A stretch of DNA of 64,000 nucleotides from Gautieria morchelliformis (GCA_015179125.1 WHVA01000024.1:1-64000); one strand, 5' to 3'; numbered from the stretch's first letter, positions 24,001 through 35,236 are shown. The notes: generated by a model from the letters alone, not told the origin. Numbers and translations: made by a program.

Positions 24001-27000
24001 CATGTGGGGGCAGACCTGTTGTCAGAGGGCCCACAGTCGAAACTGTTACAGAAGAGAGTGTAGATCAAGAGGAGGTTCCCATACAGCACACCCGCTCCCT
24101 ACTTGGAGAAGGAGACAGGACCTTTGTCATCTTTGTGAATGAGAGTCTTGAAATGATTGGCGCAGGCCGGACTGTCTCCCAACAGCTTGCTGAACGGGCC
24201 TGCAAGTCTTCACCAGTCAGATCCTTCGAGGACCTTGTCCCTAAACCATACCAGGAGTTCAAGGATGTGTTTTCTAAGGAGTCATTTGACCAACTGCCTC
24301 CTCGAAATCCCTGGGACCATGCAATTGAGCTCACTCCAGGTGCACAACCCTTTAGCACAAAGGTTTACCCAATGTCACCGGTTGAGCAAAGGGAACTGGA
24401 TAACCTCCTTGAGGAGAACCTGAAGAGCCATAGTATCCGTCCTTCCAAGTCACCTATGGCATCTCCAGTCTTCTTTGTGAAGAAAAAGGACGGCAGTCTT
24501 AGATTTGTGCAAGACTACCGGAAGCTCAATGATATAACAATCAAGAATGCCTATCCTTTGCCCCTTGTTCCAGACATCATGAATAAGATTGCTGCTGGAA
24601 GGGCTAAATACTTCACAAAGCTTGACATTCGCTGGGGATATAATAATGTACGCATAAAAGAGGGAGATGAGTGGAATGCAGCCTTTCGGACAAATAGGGG
24701 CCTGTATGAACCTCTAGTCATGTTCTTTGGACTCACGAACAGCCCAGCAACCTTCCAGATGATGATAAATGACATCTTCAAGAGTCTCATCGATGAAGGG
24801 GTTGTGGTGGTGTTCATGGACGACATTCTCGTCTTCACAGAGTCGCTTGAAGAACATCGTAGGATTGTACGACGTGTCCTTGAAATCCTCCGGGCCAACA
24901 ACCTGTACCTCAAACCTGAAAAATGCCTATTTGAGCAACTAGAGGTGGAGTATCTCGGGCTCATCCTCTCTCAAGGACAGGTTGCCATGGACCCAGTCAA
25001 GGTTGCAGGGGTGCAGGACTGGCCAATACCACGTAACGTCACTGAAGTCAAATCATTCCTTGATTTCATCAACTTCTACCGTAGATTTGTGGAAGACTTC
25101 TCACACATTGCAAAGCCCCTCAACCAGTTGACAAAACAGGATGTGCAATGGTCTTGGGATCCAAAGGGCCCAGAGCAAGCGTCCTTTGACAAGCTCAAAC
25201 TCCTCATCACCTCAACACCGATCCTTGTCCTCCCTGATCAAGACAAACATTTCCGTCTTGAAACAGATGCCTCAGCCTATGCCACAGGAGCAGTACTGTC
25301 CCAGCTATGTGATGATGGAAAATGGCGGCCTGTGGGGTTTGTCTCCAAAAGCCTCAATGATGCTGAACGCAACTATGCCATCCATGACAAGGAGCTTCTT
25401 TCTGTCATTCGGGGATTAGAGGAATGGCGCCACATCTTAGAGGGAACAAAGCACAAGATTGAGATTCTCAATGACCATGATCCATCGTCCTGGTTGTCAT
25501 TCAGCCAAGCCTGATGCACTCTCACGACGCATGGATCATAAGCGGGGGGAGGAAGACAACAAAAATCAAGTCTTACTTACCCCTGACCTGTTCCACATCA
25601 AGGCGAATCCTCCAGAGGCTGGCGCGCAGTTAGTCCCAGGTGAAGGTGATGCTTTCCTCAATTGAGTAAGGAACTGTGTAGACCGGGATGAAAAGGTTGT
25701 CAAGGCTCTCAAAGAACTGGGCTCCTCCGGCAATTTACGAGGAGAAGAGTGGTCTGAACAGGATGGGCTTGTCCTCTATCATAACAAAGTGTACGTGCCG
25801 CTTGATGCAAAACTACGACATGACATAGTGAAGGCGCACCATGACATGCCTCTCACCGGTCACCCTGGTCGTTGGAGAACCACTGAACTAGTTGCTCGGA
25901 GTTACTGTTGGCCTGGGATGTGACGTTACATTGCAAAATACGTGAAGGCCTGTGACCTGTGCAACCGGACAAAAACCTTCCCTGCTTCTCCCATTGGAAA
26001 GCTTCTACCAAACCGTATCCCAGACCGTAGGTGGCAGGTTATGTCTGTTGACTTGATTGTAGAACTGCCTACCAGTCATGGCTATGATGCTCTCCTTGTT
26101 GTCGTCGATCGCCTCTCAAAGCGTGCACATGTCATTCCCACTACTTCAGATGTAACTTCAGTGGGAGTTGCCCGACTCTTCCGTGATCATGTTTGGAAAC
26201 TTCATGGGCTCCCTGAAGAAATCATCAGTGATCGAGGCACACAGTTCATCTCCCAGTTCATGCGTGAACTGAACAAACTTCTTGGTGTCAAAGTCGCTGC
26301 CTCTACTGCTTATCACCCCCAAACTGATGGACAGACTGAAAGGGTTAATCAGGAGATTGAGCAATACCTTCGACTATTCATCAACCAGCGTCAGGATGAT
26401 TGGTTCGAATGGATATCCTTGGCCGAGTTTGCCTATAACAACCGAATCCATGCCTCAACCCAGACTACACCCTTCATGTTGGACAGTGGCCAACATCCAA
26501 GGCTGGGACTGGAACCAGTCCGGGAAACTCAACTCGAGGCCCTGGATGAGTTCACAACGCGGATGGAAGTGGCCACGAGAGAAGCTCGTTCAGCCCTGTC
26601 CAAGGCAGCAGAGGACATGGCATGCTTCTATGACGTGCACCATAAAGCAGCCCCAGTTTATAAGCTTGGTGACAAGGTCTGGCTCAATGCACAAAACATC
26701 ACAACCACTCGCCCAATGAAGAAGCTAGACCACAAGTGGCTAGGTCCCTGCACAGTTAATAAGGTGGTCTCACGAAATGCCTATGGTCTAAATCTTCCTG
26801 CATCCTTTGGTCGCACACATCCAGTGTTCTCTGTCGTCCTGCTTCGGCCATATGAAGATGACCCAATTCTTGAACGTCATGCCCCTCCACCCCCCCCTGT
26901 CATACGGGATGGGGCCGAAGAATATGAAGTTGAAAGGATTCTAGACAGCAGGATGTTCCGTGGAAGGTTGGAGTATCTTGTGCGCTGGAAGGGCTATGGA

Positions 27001-29568
27001 GCTGCCGACGATCTCTGGCTACCAGCAAAAGATGTCTCTGGGGCAAAGCGACTCATTAAGGAATTTCACCAGCAGAACCCAGAGGCACCTCAGCGTATCT
27101 CAGCAGCCACATACATGTCCCTCCCTTTCCAGAGATTTCAGAACTTCACAGAACCTTCCAGGCAAACTCTCTTCGACTGGACAGCAGGCAGGGCTTCTAC
27201 TCATAATGTCAAGGGTCCAGGACCCCAAAGATAAGTGATATCGGCCTCCGCCTAACCAATTCATTCCGATAAGCTATATATCCCCTCTCCACCTGTGACC
27301 ACTCGCTTCCACTGCATCGACCCCACCACATCCATCAACCATGTCCTCGCCCGCCATTGAGCTTGTTGCCCTCCCCAGCTTCACCCAAAACCTCTCCGAC
27401 CTGCCAAACATGTCACGTGTCGATCCCACCCTCCTGCACTTCTCCGGCTTCTCGTCATCCAGAGCAGCCAGTGAAGCCAAGCTACAAAGGATGCTTGACT
27501 GCCGTGATCTCGACGTCGCATGGTCTTCAAAGTGGTCCGTCAGCTCTGAGGACCTCACACCAGCGAAGAGTCAGGCGCCCACTCGCCCTGCACTCGCACT
27601 CCTCAGACCCCGACACAGACGAGAGAACACGTACTACATCGGCGACCCTGTCTTCCTCAACGATGGAACCCCCCCGTGTGGAACCCCCTACACTTTCGAA
27701 GGCTGGGTGGGGCGACGTTTCCGTAACATGGCAGGAGAGCGAATACGTCGAGCAAGGTTCCGAGGGCCGCACTTGCCCATGGACCCCAATCCCCCTGAGC
27801 TCATCATTGACCTGCGTTACCAGGAAGGGAAGGGTCAGGAGAGATGGTGGTCCCACCTGTGGCATACTTGGAAACGATGTCTCGGTGGATGTTGGGGGCT
27901 AGGTGGCAGCTGTGCTTGTCGGGACGACAAGCATTGAGAGGGGGGTGATGTCAGGGTTCACGTGTTTCCTTCCACAAGTTTCTATTTCCTTCCATGAGTT
28001 TCCGTCACCTTCCGTCAGTTTCCATAACCTTCCATCACCTTCTGTCACATGTCACCTTCTGTCACTTTCCGTAACCTTCTACAAGTTTCCATCTCCCCTA
28101 TTATGTAAGCCTTGCCAGCGCTATAAGACTGTAGCCCGTGTGGTGGCGTTTGCTCAGCTTGATCTCTGAGGATACCCACTACACAGGCAAGTCCCCATGT
28201 ATCTATCGTTGGTAGAGTTATAAACTGAGGATACCCACTACACAGTTGGTCATTGTCCTAGTATCGGCTCTTATCTCCTTGAGTATCTTTGGTTGTGGCT
28301 TCGTCATTAGTGTTGCCCTCACAATAGTGGTCAATGTTAATGTGAGGGAGTTCGATAATCGTAAGCTTCACACCAGCGTAGTCAGACGCGGGGTCAGTGA
28401 GTGTGTCTCCCCCTTGCGGTCACAGGCGTTCCTCCAACACTCTTCGGCCCATTCTTCGCACACATCTGTGTCTGGGAACGCATTCTTCGTACAAATACGA
28501 ACCTGAAACTCAGTCATAGCCATTGTCAACAGGCTATTTGCTAGTCCCTCGTAATCCGCAGCTTTCGGCTTTTGTTTATGAAATTTCCTGAGTTTTTCTG
28601 GCCGTTCTTGGGTAGAGTCAACGTCAGTGTCGCTGTGGGTAGCATGTGTGCCGTCATGGGTTGCGGCGTGCGTGCATTTGCGTCCACTCGTCATCCCCTT
28701 GACTGAGAATGAGTGGGGGTCATTGAAGCAAAGGGAGGGCTCACCGCTGGGTCCATCGCGCCCACCAGGCCCTGTTCTTCGTGGGTCCGGTCCATGTGAC
28801 CGTTGTCAGGGTGTGGAACGGGAGAGGAGGCATATGGACGTTGTGGTGGGACTGCAGACCAGAGGGGTATGGGTGAGCTTGCGGTCTGGCACCGAACGGC
28901 CTTGGACACCGAAGGCCTAGAGGCGGCTGTGACAACTGCCGTTGTGCCCTTGAACGCAAACTAGAAGAAATGTGAGTGCAATACCATATAAAATAATAAA
29001 AATAAAAAAGGATTATGTGGAAGACGGACCTCGTTCGCCTGGATCCTTCCGGGACCTAACCGAAGGAAGAAAATGAGGAGATATTTGCAGCCACGGGCAC
29101 ACTTACAGGGCTGGGGCTCAGGGTCGTCTGCAGAATCATTGGTGTTCGGGTCATTCAGGAACTCTGCGATTTCCTCATCCCCTAGGCCTTCATCCCATAG
29201 AGCAGCGACCTCCACTTTCCAGGCTTCTTCAGCTCGCACTTGCACCTCACGTGCACGGTGACGTTCCCGTTGACGGGCAAGTCGTTGCTTGTCGGCCTCT
29301 ACCTGGATTTCTGGAACATAGGCTCATCGTAGATTACCCAAATAGCTCAAGGTAGATGGTACGTATGATACTCGAGTCCTTTTTCAGTCAGGCGAGTGCG
29401 TGAACTGGGATTGGTAGTGATGGTTTCGGTTGGTGCAGGGCCCACCAAAGGATGGGTCCTCGAGCTCGATTCATCATGAGTTGAGGCTTTCTTTGGCACA
29501 GTGGAACGGGTGGGGAGTTGGGTCAGGTTGATCTCCTGTAGAGCATTCCGTTTAGGCACTGGAGCCAT
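21074..29568 (-). CDS. DUF6532-like gene with a Gypsy element inside one intron
   Basis: The gene starts at ATG 29568 (MAPVPKRNALQEINLTQLP), continues through a charged coiled-coil-like exon (REVQVRAEEAWKVE; about 29325-29100), a low-complexity region (28960-28690) and an exon containing KPKAADYEGLANSLLTMAM and CEEWAEECWRNAC, ending at 28374. After an intron it resumes at 21843 with ITARASTIRGRVKDKA, then DFEESTGIYQHP (from 21636), FHPIPEPTIALVFTA (ends 21481) and VEYAVSQWLSGIHVKG (from 21427), stopping at 21074. The pattern KWS/EW acidic start, HPILEDIV, PIPEPTIALVFTA fits the agaricomycete DUF6532 family (function unknown, often TE-associated). Introns 21681-21637 and 21480-21428 are 45 and 53 bp. 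The junction near 28690 needs an intron or one frameshift. Splicing across the enlarged intron is untested. Confidence 0.6.
21858..22249 (+). repeat. Gypsy 5' LTR
   Basis: 392 bp, TG...CA ended. Its U3 contains a run of about ten variants of CCTTCYGTCAC / TTTCCGTCAC / CACAAGTTTC in 130 bp, a degenerate 10-11 bp repeat that differs in copy number from the 3' LTR. Confidence 0.95.
22310..23410 (+). pseudogene. Gypsy gag with CCHC zinc knuckle, one nonsense codon
   Basis: ATG at 22310 begins MADQLPDTYWDALGDHG, followed by a glutamine-rich coiled coil (LQQLQLQNQELHNQIANI), a retrotransposon gag capsid-like domain (PEKFNGD, LSFMTGGSAEIWA, LHDLRMASGMSADEY) and a proline-rich linker. A TGA at 23225-23227 precedes an in-frame zinc knuckle CYNCKRPGHISPDC. 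The frame then slips at the GGGTTTTT run near 23408-23415 into the pol frame. Gag packages element RNA into virus-like particles. Confidence 0.88.
23411..27234 (+). pseudogene. Gypsy pol: protease, RT, RNase H, integrase, chromodomain (broken)
   Basis: Protease active site LLDSGATGMF lies near 23695-23728, after two in-frame TGA codons (23523-23525, 23628-23630). RT: FTKLDIRWGYNN and VVVFMDDILVF (about 24805-24842). RNase H: LETDASAYATGAVL and HDKELLSVIRG. The C-terminal part of RNase H is deleted: NDH joins MIHRPGCHSAKPDALSRR out of frame at about 25475. Integrase: H/H and C/C zinc fingers (KAHHDMPLTGHPGR, CDLCNRTK) with in-frame stops near 25665 and 25921, then catalytic SVDLIV, ISDRGTQF and QTDGQTERVNQEIEQ. 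Near 26920-27080 EVERILDSRM, then EYLVRWKGY and DLWLPAKDV form a chromodomain, which in chromoviruses directs insertion to modified chromatin. Stops at 27232-27234. Confidence 0.93.
27274..27282 (+). promoter_or_regulatory. TATA-like box upstream of the Gypsy accessory ORF
   Basis: CTATATATC at about 27274-27282 follows a CCAAT (27254-27258) and precedes the ATG at 27341 by about 60 bp, with CATCAACCATGTC as start context. This is a plausible internal Pol II promoter between pol and the 3' LTR; activity is inference. Confidence 0.4.
27341..27937 (+). CDS. Accessory ORF downstream of Gypsy pol, unknown function
   Basis: A 198-codon frame (MSSPAIELVALPSFTQNLS...) lies in sense between integrase and the 3' LTR, where env-like or accessory genes sit in some LTR elements. 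No transmembrane helix or signal peptide is visible, so it is not env-like. The sequence has a serine-rich start, a basic middle (RPRHRRENTYYIGDPVF), a segment GWVGRRFRNMAGERIRRARF and a Gly/Cys-rich tail. A second frame (27357-27902) is also open for 181 codons, so which frame is used, if any, is unsettled. Its end overlaps the polypurine tract. Confidence 0.4.
   Translation: MSSPAIELVALPSFTQNLSDLPNMSRVDPTLLHFSGFSSSRAASEAKLQRMLDCRDLDVAWSSKWSVSSEDLTPAKSQAPTRPALALLRPRHRRENTYYIGDPVFLNDGTPPCGTPYTFEGWVGRRFRNMAGERIRRARFRGPHLPMDPNPPELIIDLRYQEGKGQERWWSHLWHTWKRCLGGCWGLGGSCACRDDKH
27936..27945 (+). other. Gypsy polypurine tract
   Basis: GAGAGGGGGG lies 3 bp before the 3' LTR start (27949), the usual place for plus-strand DNA priming in LTR retrotransposons. 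Confidence 0.75.
27949..28323 (+). repeat. Gypsy 3' LTR
   Basis: 375 bp; same ends as the 5' LTR, shorter by 17 bp in the degenerate CCTTCYGTCAC array. It is followed directly by the target duplication ATAGT. Confidence 0.95.
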
Positions 29569-29695
29569 TGAGGTCAGTATGCTCGAACAGGTGTGCAGTC
29601 GTGGTGGTCAGGAAGAAGAAATGACGCAGCTTAGGGGTAACCAGTCACATGACTGTTAGAGTGGAGCACGATCCAAGACCGTGGTCCCTGCAGCG

Positions 29696-32600
29696 ATGCC
29701 TCCTCCTCAAGGGCGTCAGATATACTTGTGCCATGCTTGCCATAGAGCATGCACATCGAAGAAAGCACTGCGGTTGCACATTCTGAATAAGAAAGCATGT
29801 CGGATGGCTATAGCAGCCAAAAAGAAGTGAATCGATAAAAAGAAAAAGGCACCTACCGATGCTGCTGAACCGGCGGACCACCTTGAGGATGATCCACCAA
29901 TGGCCTGGGCTGAAGAAGGCTCACAGGATGCTTTAGAAGAGGTGACATGGGCTTTCCGAGAGGGAAGGCAAAGGGACAGTGATGTTGGCGGCCAACCTCA
30001 CATTGGTCAGGGGTCACACAGCCCTGACCACCCACCACCCGACAACACCTCTGATGATGATGTCATGCATGTAAAGCATTTCCCAAGTCCTGCAGGAGTC
30101 CCTTATGGGGAGCAGAAGACCAGCTTTGAGCTTTTGCATGAAGAGCAGCGCAAAGGCACCCTGGGAACATTTGGGCCCTTCGAAGACCTGGCCGAGTGGG
30201 AACTGGCAGAATGGTTAATCAAGAGTGGTGCCAGCCAGAGTGAGATTGACAAGTTCCTCAAATTAGACATTGTGAGTTGGATTTAATACACAGTAGCCGT
30301 GTACGTGCAACATGCTAACTCACCTGCAGACTGGCACTCGCACCGGCCCTTCCTACATGGATAAGCGTGGTCTACTCAAAAAGATTGACTCCTTACCACC
30401 TGCTCCCTCCTGGCAATGTCACACAGTGCAAGGAAATGGTGACGTGCCTGATTACAATGGTGAATGCCAGATGGAAGAATTATTCGTATGGTGTCGCAAC
30501 CCGGTGGATTGTGTCAAGGAGTTGATTGGTAATCCGGCTTTCAAAGAGGCTATGAATTATGCACCTGAAAAGGTCTTTACCGACTCCAGTGAGGCAGATC
30601 AAGTGTTTAATGAGATGTGGACAGGCGAGTGGTGGTGGGACCTACAAGTTAGTATTCCAGCTTTCACAGTATGGCCCTCCGTTCACCCGTTTCCCAACCA
30701 GGAAAAATTACCCGAAGGGGCTACGATTGCTCCAATAATCCTAGCATCAGACAAAACACAACTCTCCCAATTCAGTGGCAACAAGCAAGTGTGGCCAGTG
30801 TATCTCACCATCGGAAACATTGACAAGGCCATCCGTCGTCAGTGTCATGACGCGTTTATCTCTCATACTCAGAAGCTTAATTTTCCTATTTTCTCACACC
30901 ACCTTCGTGTTCGTTCTGATCACCATTGTTATTTTCGGTAACCAACTCTCGCTGTTCGCGCCAACTACCATAGCCGCGCCGCCAAATGCACGATCGACGT
31001 CCTGGGACTGATTCGGCAGTCAGCACTGGGCCTACCACCTCCTCTACTCAACCCTCTTCCGATGGTGTTCGAATAGTTAGATTGCCATGACCTGTGCATT
31101 TCCAGCACCTTGGTACCCCCATTTTCCCTTTCGCTACTCCTCCTCAGTGTTCGCTCGGTTTCTCCCTCCATCTCGACCTCTCCTCCCCTATGTCACCCCT
31201 TTTTTGCCTTTCCTTGCATTTCGCCGAACGGATATTCGCTGCTTGCATCATTCGCCGGCAGGCACACCATCAAAAACACGATCGATACCGTTCACTCGGC
31301 ATGATGGTTCATCATTAACCCCATCGCCTTCTTAATCCAACCCCATTGGGCATTCGTATGGTCGAAGCATGTTCGCAGGACACACCCTCCATAGGCCATG
31401 CAGAATCAACCCAGTAGACCAAGGGTCCGTGCAGGGTAGCATATATGCGGGTCCCAAGGCATGGTTTTGTCCATAAGTGCTTTCGCTACCTTTACTCTCC
31501 ATCATTTCATATTTTCCCTCTTCCCGGACTCTATTGTATGTTTATTTCATCTATGTTGTATCATGGCTGCGCACCCCTATCCAACCCCGACTTGTGATGG
31601 CCTCTTTCCTATTCGCTGTTACCTTACGAGCATTCGATATAAGTAGTTTACATTTGCATGTATATTCCCCAGTTCAATTATCATACGTCATCCATCTTGT
31701 GAAACCTTGACCTCGCTGTGATCATCATCTTGAGCCTCTCCTCGAAGATGTCTATCTTCGACCAGCCAAGGACTTAGGCATCACTGGTGAGTTCTCATAC
31801 TTCGTCTTTGTTACCTTAGCCTTCGAACTACTTCCTGTGCTGTTGGCGAAGGGCTCTGAAGGAGCACCTTCGCCAGCGAAGGGACTGTCGAAACTTAGAC
31901 AGCCCTTCCACGATATCTTGCATGTTATGTCGTCAAGTGCTGCGAGCTGTTTCGTTACGACTGTAGACAGGGCGAGCCCCGTTCGGGCAACCCCTTTGTT
32001 TCGTGAACATTCATCAGTTCACACCGAACGGCATACTTATTCGCACAAGTTATTCGGGCATTCGTTGTGTTCACTAATACACGATATTAACGCCTAAAAA
32101 CCAATCTTGACAGTCAGCCTTCCAAACAAGCCATGGTCCTCCTAGGGTATCTGCCAGTAACCAAGCTCGAATGCCTGTCTCCTGAATCTCGCAAAGAGCG
32201 AGCATACCGTCTCTTCCACTATTGCATGTCCCTGATTGTTGAACCTCTGATTGCCACCGGCAAAGATGGGGTTTATATGACATGTTCCGACTCTCAAATA
32301 CACCTTGTCTTCGCCATTTTGGCAGCATACATTGCCGACTACCCAGAGCAATGTTCAGTGGCAGCCATCTGTGAAAATTTATGCCCGATCTGCACCGTCC
32401 TCCCAGATGACCGTTGAAATCCAGGGTATGCACCCACTCGCAATCCTAGCACCATTCTCAAGGCCTTGAGAAGCTCGGAGACGGGGATGCCATTGCCGGC
32501 ATTTAAGAATCTGCATCTCCGTCCCATTCCCCAGCCATTTTGGGCCACCCTCCCACACACGAATATATTTGAATGTTTCACACCTGATTTGCTCCATCAA

Positions 32601-34013
32601 CTACACAAGGGTGTCTTCAAGGACCATATGGTGAATTGGTGTGTCAAGATGGCTGGGAAAGGGGGTGCGCAGGAGGTGGACGAGCGATTCAAATGTCTGC
32701 CAGACCATCCAGCTCTAGGCCACTTCAAAAAGGGAATCTCTACAATATCTCAGTGGACTGGGCGCAAGCACAAGGAGATGGAGCACGTATTTGCCAGCCT
32801 TATTTTTGGTGCTGTCCTACCTGATGTGGCTGCTGTGGCACGAGCAACCATTGATTTCATATACTATGCATCTTTCCCATCCCACCCCACAGAAACTCTC
32901 CGACGCCTCCAGGATTCACTGCAGACATTCCATGAGCACAAGGCTGTCTTCATCAAAGCGGGCATCAGAAAGCACTTCCGAATTCCAAAAATCCACATTA
33001 TGGAGCATTATGCACACCTCATCCAAGCAAAGGGTTCTGCAGATGGCTTCAACACAGAAATGTCAGAACGACTTCATATTGACTGCGCGAAGGAAGGGTA
33101 CCGTGCAAGCAACAAGAAGAACTATATGCAGCAAATGATCCAGTACCTCTGGCGCCAAGAATCCATCCACAAATTCACTGCATTCCTGGCATGGACAAAT
33201 GCCACCCGCCCCGTTATCAACAGGAGCGATGATGAGGATAGTGATTCATCCACTGAGAGCGAGACCTCAGGCATGGAAGAACCTGTTGAACCAATCTCTT
33301 GCGTACCTGGCACCCGCTGGCATATTCCCAAGCAAGCTCCAATGCCTGGGACATCCCTCCAGGACCTCATCGAAAACCATGGCGCCCTGGACATTGTAGC
33401 AGCTCTAGGCATGTATCTTCACCAATACGTGCCCCATTGCCAAATCACACCTTCCAAATTTGACCGCATTGACGTATACACTCGCCTCTACATCGACCTT
33501 CAATCCCCCCAATGCCTTGATGATGATATCCAAAAAGATATCATACGAGCATGCCCAGCAAGCCATTCTCCCTGGAAGAAGTATTTGGTCCCTGCACACT
33601 TTGACACTGCATTAATACATGACACACGGGATGCGGAGGATATCGGACTTAAAGGTACGAGTGGCAACCCTGCCGTCCACCTCTCCTCACCATGATGTAT
33701 AGGGTACCGAGCTGCTCGCATACGCGCCATTTTATGTTTGCCACACTGGTTTGAATGCTCAGACACATTGGCTTATATTGAAAGGTTCACCAACTTTACC
33801 TTGCCTGTAGAGCCACTCCGGATGTCCCAAGTCTCATATTCCATGCGTCATAACCGGAAATATGGAGAGATAGTCCGCATGAACTCAATCACGCGCAGCT
33901 GCCATCTCACCCCAAAGTTTGGCAGTGCCAAACACCGCAACCAGACCTGGACATCAGAAAATGTCCTAGATGAATGCCCCACTTTCTTTTTGAACTCACA
34001 GCTTAGTTACTAA
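29696..34013 (+). pseudogene. Plavaka-type (CACTA superfamily) transposase
   Basis: ATG at 29696 gives MPPPQGRQIYLCHACHRAC, an N-terminal C2H2-like finger, interrupted by an in-frame TGA at 29828-29830 (KKK*IDKKKK). Exon 1 ends at 30271, exon 2 is 30330-30647, exon 3 resumes at 30702; introns are 58 and 54 bp. Plavaka hallmarks follow: EELFVWCRNPVDCVKELIGNPAF, LASDKTQLSQFSGNKQ (first catalytic Asp), after the solo LTR VLLGYLPVTKLECL, then ECFTPDLLHQLHKGVFKDH (second Asp), and TEMSERLHIDCAKEGYR (Glu). A second in-frame TGA is at 32415-32417. A final intron (33655-33702) leads to the last exon ending at 34013. Both stops fit CGA to TGA. Terminal inverted repeats were not found. The 5' end must be close to 29570, where the DUF6532 gene starts divergently. 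Confidence 0.88.
30843..32112. repeat. Solo LTR (1,270 bp) inside the Plavaka transposase
   Basis: The sequence begins TGTCATGACGCG and ends ATCTTGACA, with TGTCA/TGACA inverted ends. It is flanked by a perfect 5-bp duplication GTCAG (30838-30842 and 32113-32117). Deleting it with one duplication joins AIRRQ to PSKQAMVLLGYLP in frame, which is the expected family text. No internal coding region is visible. Orientation is undetermined. Confidence 0.88.
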
Positions 34014-34454
34014 TCTATATGTTTCAGATGTGTGACGGTGATTATGTAGTAGAGAAAAATATTCATACCTAATAACACTATAGTAGGATTGGCCAAGCAG
34101 ACGGATATGCGAAGCATACGGGTGCGAGTTAGACTCAAATGAAGCACATGCAATTGAAAGCCATACCTGAGGATCGGCAGGAACCTTACGTTCTTGTAAA
34201 CGATCAGGTGCGGCCCAGGTCTGTGTAACTTCTAATGCGTGCTTTGACCCGCGGGGAGTCAAGTGAGAACCTGCTTCCGACCCGGGCCCAAGAATGCTGG
34301 TGCAATGAACATGAAAGGGTACAGCGCTTTGAGGGATGGCAGCGCTGAGGAAGAGCATGCCCGACGAACGAGTTGCTAGATACCACGACGTCACTTTATA
34401 GTCCACCAAATCACTCGCGTCACTCAGGCAAGAAGGTGGTCAGAGGGCGAACCA
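34014..34454. other. No gene recognised
   Basis: Plavaka 3' flank. Frames on the minus strand (33996-34409) show no domain. The Plavaka 3' terminus must lie here, but no inverted repeat partner to the left flank was found. Confidence 0.4.
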
Positions 34455-35190
34455 GTGGGACAGACACGAACATCGCGCGGAGCGTATACGGTGTGCCGGC
34501 GACTGGTCTGCTCCACCGGCAAGTGTATTTGCTGCGTAGGTCCGCGCACGAAAGGAACCGCTCGATCGTCGACACTGCGAACCACGCAAATCCAAACATC
34601 GACTGAGCTTGACTTTGTGACATCTAGTAGTACGCTTACAATCACCAACTCCTCTGGCCAGTTTGGCAATCAGGTAGCAGGGCACATCGTTGATGCCACG
34701 GGGCACCCTGTGCGAGGAGACGTGGGGGAGCTCGTAACAGGAGAGGTCGTCAAAGCGTCACAGGGAGTCACTGATTCATCAACACTACAAATCACACAGT
34801 CCTTCTCCAAATTAGATGTCGCGACATCAACAGATAGCGGGGTATATACCGAATCCTCTAGCAATGGAGGTCAGAAGGCAGGGAAGTCGAAGTTGATACT
34901 ACGGTGCTCCCCGAGACATGTGTTCAGGAATACTTCACAGGCGAGATCGTGCAGGACACTGGCAGGCAAGGGATCACTGAAACATCAACACTGGAAACCA
35001 CGCAAGGCTCACCCGATATTGTTAACGCCTCCTGTTACGACCTCCTGGGAGTGATGGCGTCCGCAAGGTCGTAACAGGAGGCGTTGCCAACTTAGTTGTG
35101 CGGAAATCCCCGTCCGCAGCGGGAATTATTCAATCCGCCGAACTAGTGACCACTCAAATATCCACTGATATCGCGACATCGAGCCTTGTG
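34455..35190 (+). pseudogene. Broken Ser/Thr-rich repeat protein gene, unknown
   Basis: Three frame pieces encode related modules of roughly 80 residues: LVTGEVVKASQGVTDSSTLQ, FTGEIVQDTGRQGITETSTLE and VVTGGVAN, each followed by threonine/serine-rich text (TQ..S..D). Frameshifts occur near 34870 and in the 35024-35085 palindrome region. Such repeats suggest a cell-surface or filament-like protein, but no known family is recognised and no start or signal peptide could be assigned. Confidence 0.4.
35024..35085. repeat. Perfect 20-bp inverted repeat
   Basis: The arm at 35024-35043 (AACGCCTCC then TGTTACGACCT) is the exact reverse complement of 35066-35085; the spacer is 22 nt. A related GTAACAGGAGAGGTCGT occurs at about 34734, so the palindrome seems to come from an inverted copy of the protein-repeat sequence. 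Confidence 0.85.
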
Positions 35191-35236
35191 TAGCTGGGCG
35201 GTGCATTAGTATGTAGATAAGTGGGCGAGAGGAAGC

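Larger units (their letters stand above)
21858..28323 (+). mobile_element. Full-length Gypsy chromovirus with LTRs and target duplication
   Basis: LTRs at 21858-22249 and 27949-28323 start TGTCAGGGTTCACG and end GTTGCCCTCACA. The flanking 5-bp duplication is ATAGT at 21853-21857 and 28324-28328, a perfect match. Between the LTRs lie gag, protease, RT, RNase H, integrase and a chromodomain in Gypsy order, then an extra ORF. The LTRs differ by a 17-bp indel and a few substitutions, so insertion is not brand-new. Target: the 59-bp intron of the DUF6532-like gene on the opposite strand. Confidence 0.95.

Noticed and set aside
27357..27902. The 181-codon alternative frame as the accessory Gypsy gene
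   Set aside because: It starts 16 bp later in a poorer context and has no better content; kept only as an ambiguity in the entry for 27341-27937.
30843..32112. A 1.27-kb intron in the Plavaka transposase
   Set aside because: Perfect GTCAG target duplications and TGTCA/TGACA ends identify a solo LTR.
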